The notes under the pieces are model-generated. The model did not search any database, was not told the DNA's origin, and worked only from the letters and a program-made list of their open reading frames with translations. 64,000 nucleotides of DNA from Actinopolyspora mortivallis DSM 44261 (GTDB lineage: Bacteria > Actinomycetota > Actinomycetes > Mycobacteriales > Pseudonocardiaceae). Positions 34,328-42,891 of this stretch are shown piece after piece. The stretch covers positions 3,460,023 to 3,524,022 of the forward strand of contig NZ_KB913024.1 of NCBI RefSeq assembly GCF_000384035.1, in the 5' to 3' direction. A program made the position numbers and the translations under genes. Within the stretch, counting starts at the first letter, position 1, and every line of letters begins with the position of its first letter.

Positions 34328-35827
34328 CTACCCCTCCCCGACGGTGAGGGTGCCGCGCGCGAAGGTCTCCAGGATGCGCCGGTGGGTCTGGCGCGGCAGC
34401 TGCCGGGTGCCCGGCTCGCCGAACGGGGTTCCCGGCCGGGCCGGGGCCTGGTCGAGCAGCCCGTCGATGCCGGGGCGGGTCAGCAGCAGCAGCCCGTGGG
34501 TGGCACGGGTGCAGGTGACGGCCAGCCGCCCGAAGGCCGAGTTGAACTCGTCGAGCCGCGAGGCCCCGCTCAACGGGTGGATCGCGACCGTGAGGCGGTT
34601 GGTCTGCCCCTGCCACGAGTCGACCGTGGAGGCCACGATCTCGGTCCCGGCCAGCGAGTACTTCCGCCGCAGCCGCTCGGCGAGGTCGTCGGCGTCGTCC
34701 ACCGCCTGGTTGCGCGTGGCCAGGATCGCGACCAGCGGCTCACCCGCACCGTCCCCCGGACGCGAGGTGAGCGTGTTCCCCGTCGGGGAACCCTCGGTGT
34801 CGTACTCCGCCTGTTCGAGCGCGAACCCCGAGCCGAGCAGCTCGTCGAGCAACGACTCGACCGTGCCCAGCAACGGCGGGTCGACGTCGGCGGCCTCGGG
34901 CTCGGGCAGCCCCGCCACCTCCAGCAGTGTCGGCACCCCGGTGCCGACCTGCCGCCAGACCGCCCCCGCCTCCCCCGGAAGCCCGTCGACGACCAGCCTC
35001 CTGTCGCCGGGGGCCGCCACACAGTCGAGCTCGCTCCACTGGGGATAGAACGCCCGCCACAGGTCGAGGTGACCGGCAGCCGGACGCCACACCGCCGGAA
35101 GCTCCACCGACCAGGTGCCTTCCTGGCCGTCGAAGTCGGTCGGCCACGCGCGGTACGGGTTGAACCCCGCATCGCCCCGCCACGGGTTCCGCCCCGCCTC
35201 CAGCGGCGGGAGCTGTCCGACGTCACCGACCCCGACCGTGAGCGGGGAGGCCGGGGCGACCCGGTCGAACAGGTGGTGCGGAAGCTGCCAGGCCTCGTCG
35301 ACGAACAACGCGTCGAACACCGTCTCCCCGTTGTGTCCGGCACCCACGTGTTCGCCCAACCGGTCCAGCTCACCGGGTGTGCCGAGCCGGTGGGAGGTGG
35401 AGACGACCACCCGGCACTCGGGCGGGATCTCGGCGGCGGTGGTGGCCACGCTCGTCCGCGACCTCGCCTGCTCGGGCACCTCCTCGCGTCGTCTGCCGCT
35501 GACGAACAGGCACACCTGATCCTCTCCCAGCAGTCCACCGAGGGAGGCCGCCAGCGGGTGGATCTGCTTGTTCGTGAAGGCGACGACCCCCACCCGGCGG
35601 CAGTCGGGGTGTTCGACGGCCTCGACCACCAGGTTCCTCAGGACGAACGACTTGCCGGCACCGGCGGCGGCCTTGATCAGCAGACGTTCCAGCGGTGCCT
35701 TCCCGGACAGGGCCCGGCGCAGCACCTCGGTCGCCTCCTCGGCCACCACGGCGTTGCCCCTCGCCGCCCGAGCGTGGTGGACACGCCCGCTCCCCGGGGA
35801 GGCCGGTTGGGAGAACTCGACCGTCAC
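34328..35827 (-). CDS. SF1 (Upf1-like) AAA helicase, second gene of helicase-nuclease pair
   Basis: A 499-residue superfamily 1 helicase. Motifs in order: motif I AAAGAGKS (53-60), motif Ia VVAFTNKQ, motif II FVDEAW (175-180), motif III GDVGQLPPL (201-209), motif IV near LVAILATRNQ, motif V VDSWQGQTN (about 410-418) and motif VI VTCTRATHGLLLL (about 455-467). The Q and arginine-finger positions are retained, so it should be active. It starts at GTG four bases after the stop of the upstream gene, so the two proteins are surely made together. It resembles the compact Dna2/Upf1 type without extra domains. The function is likely nucleic-acid processing or defence. Confidence 0.82.
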   Translation of the reverse strand: MTVEFSQPASPGSGRVHHARAARGNAVVAEEATEVLRRALSGKAPLERLLIKAAAGAGKSFVLRNLVVEAVEHPDCRRVGVVAFTNKQIHPLAASLGGLLGEDQVCLFVSGRRREEVPEQARSRTSVATTAAEIPPECRVVVSTSHRLGTPGELDRLGEHVGAGHNGETVFDALFVDEAWQLPHHLFDRVAPASPLTVGVGDVGQLPPLEAGRNPWRGDAGFNPYRAWPTDFDGQEGTWSVELPAVWRPAAGHLDLWRAFYPQWSELDCVAAPGDRRLVVDGLPGEAGAVWRQVGTGVPTLLEVAGLPEPEAADVDPPLLGTVESLLDELLGSGFALEQAEYDTEGSPTGNTLTSRPGDGAGEPLVAILATRNQAVDDADDLAERLRRKYSLAGTEIVASTVDSWQGQTNRLTVAIHPLSGASRLDEFNSAFGRLAVTCTRATHGLLLLTRPGIDGLLDQAPARPGTPFGEPGTRQLPRQTHRRILETFARGTLTVGEG

Positions 35828-35831
35828 GACA

Positions 35832-38537
35832 TCACTCCAGGTCCTCCAGTGTCATGTGATCCGGCGGTGCGGTCACCGGCCCGGCCGTCACCTCCCCCAC
35901 GGGTGTGCCCGCGGCGGGAACCTCGAAGGCGTCGGAGTCCACGAGCGGCGGCCACACCCGCGGGTTGAGTTCCCCGCGAGCGCGTCGTTCGGCGAGCCGG
36001 TCGGAGTGCTCGGCCTCGACGTCCTCGTGCGGGCGGCAACAGTGCTCGTGGGCCTCGGGATCCTCGGCGTGGGAGTGCGGCTCGCACGTCGGCGTGGGGG
36101 CCGAGCAGTCGTCGACCGGCGGCCGGTCGACCGGCAGGAAGCGGTTGCCCGTGTTCCCCGAGAACCAGGCGAAGTCGGCGACCACCAGCCGGTCCCCGGC
36201 CGCCAGCTCGGCAACGGTCTCCGGTGTCCACACGAAACGCCGGGGTGTCCCGTCGTCGACGCTGGCCAGCGGGCCGATCGACATCCCCGAGAACCGAACG
36301 TTGCTCTTCTGCACCGTGAGTTCGACACCGGGGTCCTCGACGCGGGCCGTGCCGTTGACGTGCAGCAGCACGATCCGGGTGCCGTCGCCGATCCGGCGGG
36401 AGTCGACGTCCAGCACCACCGGACCGACCGAGACCACGGTGGCGACGGCGAGCTCGCGGGTGCCGGCGTCGGTGGCCAGCTCCTCGGCGGCCCGGGGGTT
36501 CGCCAGCGCCAGCAACCGCTGGTGACACTTGTCGTCCCGCTCGATGGCGGTGACCATCCTGTTGCGCCACGAGCGGTGCGTCCGCCCGAAACGCACCAGG
36601 TCGGAGGCGTGCAACGCCAGCCGCCCGCGCCACACCCGCTGGGCGACCCGTTCGATCTCCCGGTGGACCCGGCGTACCCGCGAATCCGGCACGGCCGCCA
36701 GGAAGTCCAGGGCACGGTCGAGGATCTCGCGTTTGTAGTCGAGCTCCTCGGTCACCAGCGCCGCGTACCGGCTTCCCGACTCCCCTCGGGAGTCCACTGC
36801 GGTCAGTGCCTCGTGCAGGGAGTCCGAAGTCCGGTTGGTCAGCCGGGCACCGGGAGTGTGGGGGCGGGCTTCGACCGCGTCCTCGATCTCCCTCGGTTTC
36901 ACGGGCCCGTCGATGACGGACTCGGCCCAGATCACCAGGTAGTCCAGGCGCTGGGAGGCCACGACGGGGCCTCCGGCCACCACCTGCCGCGCGAGAGCGG
37001 CCCGCAGGTCGACCAGCGGACAGCGCAGGCTCATCGCCCGGGCGCGGTCCTCCTCCAGCAGGAAGGACACGGCCGTACGCGCGGGCTCCTCCAACGGGGG
37101 AGGAATCTCGGCGGGCTCCCCGTCGAACGTCCGGGGCTCACGCCCCATCCGGACGTCCCGTTCCCAGCGCAGCCTGCTGAGTTCGACACCGGCCAGGTTG
37201 TCGGCGATCGAGACGAGAACATCGGCGGTCGGCTGGTCCGGCACGACCAAGTGCACCGGATCCGGAACGTCTCCGCCCGCCTCGCGCCGCTCGGTCATCG
37301 CCGCGGACAGTTCCGCTCCGAGCAGCCGCATCACCTCACGACGGGTCCACGGGGACTGCGGTTCGTCGAACACGGTGCTCTCCCACGGCTCGCGTCCCCC
37401 GGCGGTGACGCGTCGCGTGGCCATCCCGTACACGCCGAGCGCGGCGGAGTCCGACTTGGCCAGCACCACGTTGACGGTGCCCGGCTCCCCGGCCTGGTCC
37501 ACACGCCGTTGTCCGGTGCGGCGGGCGACTCCCTCCAGCGTGGCGGTGACGGTCTCGACCAACGAGACCGGGGCGGCACCTTCGTCCGTGCCGTGCACTA
37601 GCCCGAGGAGCCGAGGGCGTGCCTCAGCGGGGACTCCCAGCTCCACCAGCAGGTCACTCGGGTCGGTGGAGGTGCGGAGTTCGTCGCGGCAGTAGGAGAA
37701 CAGCGGGCACCTCGGGCAGGTCTCCGGGTCGAAGGTGGCCCGCAGCCGGGCGACGTGCTCGGAAAGGTTCTCCGCGGTCACCGGCGGGGTCCGCGCGGAC
37801 TCCCGACGTCGCTGCGCCAGCCGCGTCCGCACCTCCGCCCGGTGGTCGTCGAGCGCTTCCACCAACACCTCGGGCTGGAGGAAGGCGTTGCGGGGCACGG
37901 CGAGCGCACCGTGGGAGTGCAGCGACATCCCGCTCGGCAGGCGCAGTCGTGCCTCGACGGACTCGGCCGCCGAGGCCACCTGGAGGAACCCCTTCAGCAG
38001 CCGGGCGTCGTCGATGCGGGAACGCAGCCGCTCGTAGTCCTTGGCCACGCCGAGGACCAGTCGGGAACCGTCGCCGCCAGCGGCGACGACCACCGCGAAG
38101 TCGGGGGCGACGTGGGGGGCCTCCTGCTCGTCGGCGGGTTCGGAGTCCGGCAGCGCGAGCCCGTGCAGCAGCGTGGCCGCGCCGTGGGAAGTGGCCCGTG
38201 TGTGGGCGTGGGCGAGCGACCCGGCCGTGTCGGCCGCGTCGCCGTTCGCGTCGGTGGTCACGACCTCGGTGGGACGGTCCATCCCGAGCGCGCCGAGCGT
38301 GGTGGTGACCGTCCGCCGGGAGAACCGCGTGTCGCGCACCAGGTGGGCGAAGGTCATCGCCCGCATCCACCGGGCCTGGGGAACGCTGCCCGCGTCGTCG
38401 GGGGAGCCGAGTTCGGCGGCGAGTTGTCGGCGGGTGCGCCCGACCACGAGCGGGTCGGTCCCCCGGAAGCGCGCGCAGGCCAGATGGGCGGAGGAGGCGA
38501 GCTCACTCGCCGTCCGGACGAGGGCGGGGTCCGCCAT
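35832..38537 (-). CDS. Large protein with Fe-S PD-(D/E)XK-like nuclease domain, unknown role
   Basis: A 901-residue protein with no clear family name. An N-terminal cysteine (HLACARF, about 21) and a later triplet CPRCPLFSYC (about 274-283) reproduce the one-plus-three cysteine layout of Cas4, AddB and Dna2 nucleases. Between them lie VAPDFAVVV and LVLGVAKDYERL, followed by LLKGFLQVA, a possible PD-(D/E)XK core in which the acidic residue of ExK is not obvious. The remaining 600 residues lack recognisable motifs apart from a cysteine/histidine patch near 855-875 (HSHAEDPEAHEHCC). The ATG at 38537 has GGGGG at the right distance. It precedes the helicase with four bases between. Confidence 0.72.
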   Translation of the reverse strand: MADPALVRTASELASSAHLACARFRGTDPLVVGRTRRQLAAELGSPDDAGSVPQARWMRAMTFAHLVRDTRFSRRTVTTTLGALGMDRPTEVVTTDANGDAADTAGSLAHAHTRATSHGAATLLHGLALPDSEPADEQEAPHVAPDFAVVVAAGGDGSRLVLGVAKDYERLRSRIDDARLLKGFLQVASAAESVEARLRLPSGMSLHSHGALAVPRNAFLQPEVLVEALDDHRAEVRTRLAQRRRESARTPPVTAENLSEHVARLRATFDPETCPRCPLFSYCRDELRTSTDPSDLLVELGVPAEARPRLLGLVHGTDEGAAPVSLVETVTATLEGVARRTGQRRVDQAGEPGTVNVVLAKSDSAALGVYGMATRRVTAGGREPWESTVFDEPQSPWTRREVMRLLGAELSAAMTERREAGGDVPDPVHLVVPDQPTADVLVSIADNLAGVELSRLRWERDVRMGREPRTFDGEPAEIPPPLEEPARTAVSFLLEEDRARAMSLRCPLVDLRAALARQVVAGGPVVASQRLDYLVIWAESVIDGPVKPREIEDAVEARPHTPGARLTNRTSDSLHEALTAVDSRGESGSRYAALVTEELDYKREILDRALDFLAAVPDSRVRRVHREIERVAQRVWRGRLALHASDLVRFGRTHRSWRNRMVTAIERDDKCHQRLLALANPRAAEELATDAGTRELAVATVVSVGPVVLDVDSRRIGDGTRIVLLHVNGTARVEDPGVELTVQKSNVRFSGMSIGPLASVDDGTPRRFVWTPETVAELAAGDRLVVADFAWFSGNTGNRFLPVDRPPVDDCSAPTPTCEPHSHAEDPEAHEHCCRPHEDVEAEHSDRLAERRARGELNPRVWPPLVDSDAFEVPAAGTPVGEVTAGPVTAPPDHMTLEDLE

Positions 38538-38693
38538 ACGCAACCCCCAGTGGCAAGTCGGGACCGCTCAACCGAGCGCGGGACGACAGGGCAGGACCGT
38601 CGAGTGTAAGCGGTCCCGATCACGCGGAACTCGACCGCGGGTGTGCGGGTGTGTCCCTTCGGGACTGCCGAACGCGGATCACCCCGTGTGCTG

Positions 38694-38740
38694 TGGACAC
38701 CCACTGAGAGGACTCGATCCTCTGACCATCCGCTCACAAG
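38694..38740 (-). repeat. Diverged copy of the tRNA-Thr 3' half (putative att repeat)
   Basis: Read on the minus strand, this matches the intact tRNA-Thr at 45343-45418 from the anticodon loop to the CCA end: the first 42 positions differ at about five places, then an acceptor region with a two-base insertion. The T arm is still perfectly paired, AGAGG with CCTCT, although the real tRNA has AGGGG with CCCCT. No 5' half is present. Partial 3' duplication in the same orientation as the tRNA is the standard footprint of integration into a tRNA gene. Confidence 0.68.
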
Positions 38741-38896
38741 GAGCTTGAGCCACACATACAACGACAGTGACCAGCGAAGACGTTCACACAACCGGTCGAT
38801 GCGCTCGATCCTAACCGAGCTCGTCGGCCCCGTTTCGCACCACGATGATGCCACGACCCGCTTGACAGCGGGCGATTCGCAACAGAACCAGTGACG

Positions 38897-39580
38897 TCAC
38901 GGCACACGTTCGAGCATGGTCAGCGGCAACGATTCACTCCAACTCTTCGGGGACCTCCAGAGGAACGAGTGCGCAGCCCAGTTTGTCGTCGCACCGTTGG
39001 TGACCACTGAGTGCAGCAGGCCGTTGTAGACGATATCCCACATGTCACGGTCCTCCTGCAACTCATCCACTTTTACCTGCACCTTGCGCACCCCACTGTC
39101 CTTGAGGTCGAGGTGCATCGACATCCCACGGTGACGGACTTTGATGTCGGTGAGCTCGTACAGCAGCACCCACGCGCGACCGACTTTCAACCAATCGACT
39201 CCGACCGCCGGATCGACCAAGCGGAAGGTCCCGTACATGCCCAGTCCAGTCGCAGAGAGGAAGAGCCACATCCAGGGAATGCTGAGCCAGTCGTAGTCGA
39301 AACCCTGCCGGAAACCGATCAGGATTCCGATCACCATGGAGTCAGCGACGCCCATGCCGATCGCGTAGCGCCGGCTGTGCCGATACCACTCCAACACCGG
39401 CCCCTGTCCAGGCGGCGGCGAGGGTTTGCGCCATTGGCTGCGGTCGCGTTCCGAATCCTGGTCCTTCGGCGGCTTGTCCCCCTTGAAAAATCCCGGCGCC
39501 CGTGGAGGGCGTGGCTCGCCAGTCCACGTATCCGGACGGGGCTGCAGCTGCTCCGGCACCACTGGATTCTCCTCAGACAT
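38897..39580 (-). CDS. Two-helix membrane protein with PH-like cytoplasmic domain, unknown
   Basis: A 227-residue protein: a proline- and charge-rich N-terminus (about 1-65), two membrane segments (about 72-92 and 98-118), then a soluble domain (about 125-227) with alternating strands (VLLYELTDIKVRHRGMSMHLDLKD split, VRKVQVKVDELQEDRDMWD) that looks like the PH-like domains found on mobile-element proteins of actinomycetes. No close family is recognised. A GACGAGGA precedes the ATG. It shares strand and spacing with the next small gene (12 bases), so the two are one operon inside the island. Confidence 0.65.
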   Translation of the reverse strand: MSEENPVVPEQLQPRPDTWTGEPRPPRAPGFFKGDKPPKDQDSERDRSQWRKPSPPPGQGPVLEWYRHSRRYAIGMGVADSMVIGILIGFRQGFDYDWLSIPWMWLFLSATGLGMYGTFRLVDPAVGVDWLKVGRAWVLLYELTDIKVRHRGMSMHLDLKDSGVRKVQVKVDELQEDRDMWDIVYNGLLHSVVTNGATTNWAAHSFLWRSPKSWSESLPLTMLERVP

Positions 39581-39592
39581 TCCTCGTCCCGC

Positions 39593-39865
39593 CTACTCGC
39601 CCGTCAGCAGACTCTCCGCCTCGGTCGCAAGGAACTCCCCCGCCATACTCCCGAGCGCTCCACCGACCACGGTGCCAACACCCGGGCAGATCGCTGAGCC
39701 GAGCGCGCCCCAAGGGGGCTGAACAGCGAGATTCATCACCGCAAACACCGCCGAGACGGAGGGAAGTGAGGGCAGCCGACCCCTTCCATCGGACAGCGTA
39801 ACGAACGAAGAGCCATTCTCAGTAACAACAACGTAGGAATATGCCATATTTGCATTTATCATCAA
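39593..39865 (-). CDS. Small glycine-zipper protein, unknown
   Basis: A 90-residue protein, upstream of and in line with the two-helix protein. It starts with a strand (YSYVVVTENGSSFVTL) and ends with a glycine-zipper helix (ALGSAICPGVGTVVGGALGSMAGEFL split in two halves), a pattern found in bacteriocins, holins and membrane anchors. No family recognised. Neither possible ATG (39865 or 39847) has a ribosome binding site, and the AT-rich DNA upstream may hold a promoter for both directions. Cys at about 60 is the only one. Confidence 0.5.
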   Translation of the reverse strand: MMINANMAYSYVVVTENGSSFVTLSDGRGRLPSLPSVSAVFAVMNLAVQPPWGALGSAICPGVGTVVGGALGSMAGEFLATEAESLLTGE

Positions 39866-40076
39866 TTTTTACTTTTTGAACATTTTGTACGATTTCTCTT
39901 ATATTTTGCAAATATTCACCCGTTCGAACCATTGCGAACTTCTATTTGACGCGATTAGATTTATCCACTGCGCCCACTGGGAGGATTCGAGGAAAAATAA
40001 AGACGTAGACGAACTGGGGGGTCTTTACTCAGGAACTACCCGAAGGTAGCGATCAACACTTTCTTTTGGGGACAAC
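39866..40076 (+). promoter_or_regulatory. AT-rich divergent promoter and leader of the ThiF operon
   Basis: This is the most AT-rich stretch of the window. TTGCGA (39932-39937) and TAGATT (39956-39961), 18 bases apart, make a fair sigma-70-type promoter pointing right, leaving a leader of about 110 bases before the ThiF ATG. Within the leader a good GGGAGG (about 39979) is not followed by an ATG, GTG or TTG at the right distance. I therefore find no convincing precursor peptide, although a short open frame from a TTG is possible. Confidence 0.35.
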
Positions 40077-40955
40077 ATGAATCAGCGCAAGAGGTACACA
40101 GCCGAGTACGACGACGCCTTTTACTGGAAGCGCGTACGACGAAACCTTGGATGGCTCGGTAACACCATTGACGAACAGCGCAAGAACCAACTGAAATTAC
40201 GCGACGTCGTCGTAGGGGTCGCGGGTTGCGGCGGAATCGGCGGAGCGATAGCGGAACGTCTTGCCAGGATGGGTGTTCGCCACCTGAAGGTTGCGGATCC
40301 GGACACTTTTGAAGTCTCCAACATCAACCGTCAGTACGGCGCGGAAGTGGATAACTTGGGGCGAAACAAGGCCGAGGTTACCGCCGAGCTGATCTATCAG
40401 ACAACGCGGGACGTCAATATCGATGTGTTCCCGGAGGGGATCACCGCCGAGACAGTCGACGAGTTCGTCGAGGGATGTGACTACATCCTGGACAAGATAG
40501 AACTCTACGAAATCAATAGCCGCTATAAGCTCCACCGGTCGTTCCGTCGTTCCGCTCGTTGCAACTTCATGGCGACGACACCGGTATTCGGAAACCGGAC
40601 ATTCTTTTTCAAGTGGACACATGATTCGATGCCAGCAGAGGAGTATTTCGGGATAGAGCCCGGATCCGAAATGAACGAGGAGAACGCGCGGAGACTCATC
40701 AGCAGGTTTATTCCCGAGATGCCCGAATTTCCGAGCTCTGATGCCCTCGAGAAATGGTTCATCGAGAACATGACATGCCCCATCTTCGCCGCGACGCCGC
40801 CGTTGGCCCAGGGAATGCTGGCCTCTCGACTCGGTCTAGCGATCACCGGACTCGATCAACTTCCTGGCGTTCAGCAACTGCCCGCAACTCCCGGTTATTC
40901 AATGATCGACACGGAAAAGTGGATCATGAAGACGGTTGAAGGAAAATGGTGGTGA
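40077..40955 (+). CDS. ThiF/E1-like adenylyltransferase
   Basis: A 292-residue enzyme of the ThiF/MoeB/E1 fold that activates a carboxylate with ATP. The nucleotide loop is GCGGIG (50-55), then KVADPDTFEVSNINRQ (71-86). Arg85 and Lys98 are 13 apart, as are the matching Arg73 and Lys86 of MoeB, and Asp139 fits the essential MoeB aspartate. There is no CxxC zinc pair and no evident catalytic cysteine loop, which argues against ThiF/MoeB sulfur relay and is more like MccB-type enzymes that adenylate a peptide. Its last 10 bases overlap the next gene. Codons are noticeably more A/T-rich than those of the chromosome. Confidence 0.82.
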   Translation: MNQRKRYTAEYDDAFYWKRVRRNLGWLGNTIDEQRKNQLKLRDVVVGVAGCGGIGGAIAERLARMGVRHLKVADPDTFEVSNINRQYGAEVDNLGRNKAEVTAELIYQTTRDVNIDVFPEGITAETVDEFVEGCDYILDKIELYEINSRYKLHRSFRRSARCNFMATTPVFGNRTFFFKWTHDSMPAEEYFGIEPGSEMNEENARRLISRFIPEMPEFPSSDALEKWFIENMTCPIFAATPPLAQGMLASRLGLAITGLDQLPGVQQLPATPGYSMIDTEKWIMKTVEGKWW

Positions 40956-41932
40956 AACTGATGTCTCATCCCACGATTGCGGGAGTTCCCCGACTCCCCA
41001 CCCCCGGGCACGCCGTCTCCTTGGATGAGTGGTCTGGGGCAGACCTAGAGGCGTTGTTCGAGTTCGCCGACTGGATCAGTGAGCAGGACATTCAGATAGT
41101 CTCCAGGCTGGCGCCAGGAGTCACGATCGCGACCTGTTTCTTTCAAACGAGCACGCGTACACGACTCAGTTTCGAAGCAGCGGCTGCGAGGCTCGGTGGA
41201 ACATCGCTCGGGTTCGCGGACGCCAGCACCACCCGATCTGGTGACTTTTTCGAGGAATCGCTCGAAGACACGGTCCGCGTCGTTGGTAACTACGTGGACC
41301 TGCTCGTCCTCAGGCACACTGATGACGATGCGGGCCACCGGGCTGCGTCGGTGTCGCCGGTGCCAGTCGTCAGTGCGGGCTCCGGAGCGAAAGAACACCC
41401 GACGCAGGGGATGCTCGACACATGGATGATCAAGCGGACGCTCGGGGCGCTGGAGGGTGCACGTGTCGGCATTGCCGGTGATCCCGACGCACGGACAACG
41501 CGCTCCATCCTGACGACGCTATGCAAGTTCGACATCGCCGAGGCCGTATTCCTCGTCCCCCCTGGTGGGGCTGTACCGGACGACGAGCTGTCCACCATGG
41601 CCGAATGCGGCGTCGTCCATAGCTTCGCGTTCTCCGCGGAGGATCTCGTGCAACGGGTCGACGCGGTTACCATGATCCCGTTCCAGCTTCCATCGTTCTA
41701 CGTCTCGTCGGGAACGCAGTCGGAACGAGAAGCGTTGGATCCGAATCTGGTCTTCTCCCGCCGTCTCCTGACCGGTGTCGGCAAGAATGTGCACGTCTTC
41801 CATGCAGGTCCTCGGCTCGGCGAGCTGCCGATCGAAACGGACGACCTCGCCAATGTGCACTACTTCGCCGGGGTTCGGGCCGGCACTGCGCTACGGGCGG
41901 CACTGATCTGTCAGCTCATCGCCCCGAAGTAG
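40946..41932 (+). CDS. Divergent aspartate carbamoyltransferase-like enzyme
   Basis: A 328-residue protein of the aspartate/ornithine carbamoyltransferase fold. Carbamoyl-phosphate residues are kept: STRTR (69-73), Arg123 in VLRH, HPTQ (151-154), and Arg183 after GDPD. The aspartate side is changed: the 80s-loop lysine region reads TRSGDFFEES instead of KKGET; TRVQ, which holds the aspartate-binding arginine, is IPFQ (244-247); and HPLPR is HAGPR (286-290). It should therefore still use carbamoyl phosphate but pass it to another acceptor. The ATG overlaps the ThiF gene's end, suggesting translational coupling; ATG at 40961 is an alternative. No pyrimidine gene is nearby. Confidence 0.83.
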   Translation: MVVKLMSHPTIAGVPRLPTPGHAVSLDEWSGADLEALFEFADWISEQDIQIVSRLAPGVTIATCFFQTSTRTRLSFEAAAARLGGTSLGFADASTTRSGDFFEESLEDTVRVVGNYVDLLVLRHTDDDAGHRAASVSPVPVVSAGSGAKEHPTQGMLDTWMIKRTLGALEGARVGIAGDPDARTTRSILTTLCKFDIAEAVFLVPPGGAVPDDELSTMAECGVVHSFAFSAEDLVQRVDAVTMIPFQLPSFYVSSGTQSEREALDPNLVFSRRLLTGVGKNVHVFHAGPRLGELPIETDDLANVHYFAGVRAGTALRAALICQLIAPK

Positions 41933-41950
41933 TTCCGGGTTGGCAACCGG

Positions 41951-41998
41951 AGGGTGGGCTGTCCATTCGTTCCGTTGAGAGACGGACAGTCCACTCCC
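41951..41998. terminator. Imperfect hairpin between convergent genes
   Basis: AGGGTGGGCTGTCC (41951-41964) can pair with GGACAGTCCACTCCC (41984-41998) with small bulges. It sits between the carbamoyltransferase gene and the convergent ArsR gene. Confidence 0.55.
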
Positions 41999-42007
41999 CC
42001 ACCCATT

Positions 42008-42826
42008 CTAAGCGGAGGAGCTGCTCCGCCAGGAGGTTCCTGCGGGGGTGGTCGTGAGGCCGAGCTCCTCGCAGAGGAACTCCGCTCCTGCATCGGTCAG
42101 TGTGACGGCTCGCTGTCGCGGTTTGCGGTGCACCCAGCCGTGTTCGAGGAAGCTCGTGGCGAGAGCGGCACCAAGTCGACCTGCCAGGTGATGTTGTTGC
42201 TCGCTCCAGTCCATGCAACACCGCAGCAGCGGTCTGCGGTTCTTCGTTCCGGCGAGGGCGTCGAGATCCACTCCCAAGCGGGGAAGAACGTAATTGGCTT
42301 CGGGCCCCAGCTGGTACGGTTGCTGCCGCACCGGCGCCGACAGGCGATCGCCGTCACGCCGCTGTGGCGTACCGCGACCGTCGGCGCGGAGGAGTGCGCG
42401 CTGTTCCAGCAAGGCGGCCAGGAGACTCACGCCGAGCCCACCAGCCAGGTGATCGTAGCACATTCGTCCTGCCCGGAGGGCTTGAGCGCGGGTGCCCTGC
42501 CGCAGGGACCGGATCGGGGTGGTCGGCGCAAGGCGGGCCAGGCTCTCCAGAGCGGTGGCGATGTCTGTACTGGCCAGGCGGTAGTACCGGTGGCGACCAC
42601 TGCTTTCCACGGAGAGCAGACCCCCGCCGAGCAGCTTGTTCAGGTGGGCACTCGTCGCCTGGCGCGAGAGCCCGGCCTCGTCGGCCAGCACCGACGCCGG
42701 GAGCGCACGTCCGTCGGCCAGGGCCATGAGCACTTTCGCGCGTGCGGGATCGGCGAGCAGCGTCGCCACAACGCTGATATCCGCGTCCCCACCGGCACGC
42801 CCAGGCACACCCGACAGCTCACTCAT
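42008..42826 (-). CDS. ArsR-family regulator with extended C-terminal domain
   Basis: A 272-residue ArsR-type winged-helix repressor. The DNA-binding domain is at about 18-95 (ISVVATLLADPARAKVLMAL, LADEAGLSRQATSAHLNKLL, GLLSVESSGRHRYYRL). The long C-terminal part, found in the DUF-tailed subgroup that pairs with MFS pumps, contains RAGRMCYDHLAGGLGV and a final winged-helix-like segment. No classical metal-binding CxC in the recognition helix, so it likely senses a small organic ligand. Divergent from the MFS gene (65 bases apart), which it should repress. ATG at 42826; the frame extends upstream by 11 codons. Confidence 0.85.
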   Translation of the reverse strand: MSELSGVPGRAGGDADISVVATLLADPARAKVLMALADGRALPASVLADEAGLSRQATSAHLNKLLGGGLLSVESSGRHRYYRLASTDIATALESLARLAPTTPIRSLRQGTRAQALRAGRMCYDHLAGGLGVSLLAALLEQRALLRADGRGTPQRRDGDRLSAPVRQQPYQLGPEANYVLPRLGVDLDALAGTKNRRPLLRCCMDWSEQQHHLAGRLGAALATSFLEHGWVHRKPRQRAVTLTDAGAEFLCEELGLTTTPAGTSWRSSSSA

Positions 42827-42891
42827 GGCACACATTCTCGCGTACGGACGGTTCACCACACCTGGAACTGTTCCCGCGGCACGCTGCCACC

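Noticed and set aside
39907-40050. Possible precursor peptide for the ThiF enzyme from a TTG start
   Set aside because: No ribosome site and unusual composition; no short peptide ending in Asn or another modifiable residue was evident.
41984-42357. Minus-strand shadows inside the ArsR gene
   Set aside because: Other frames of a well-supported gene.
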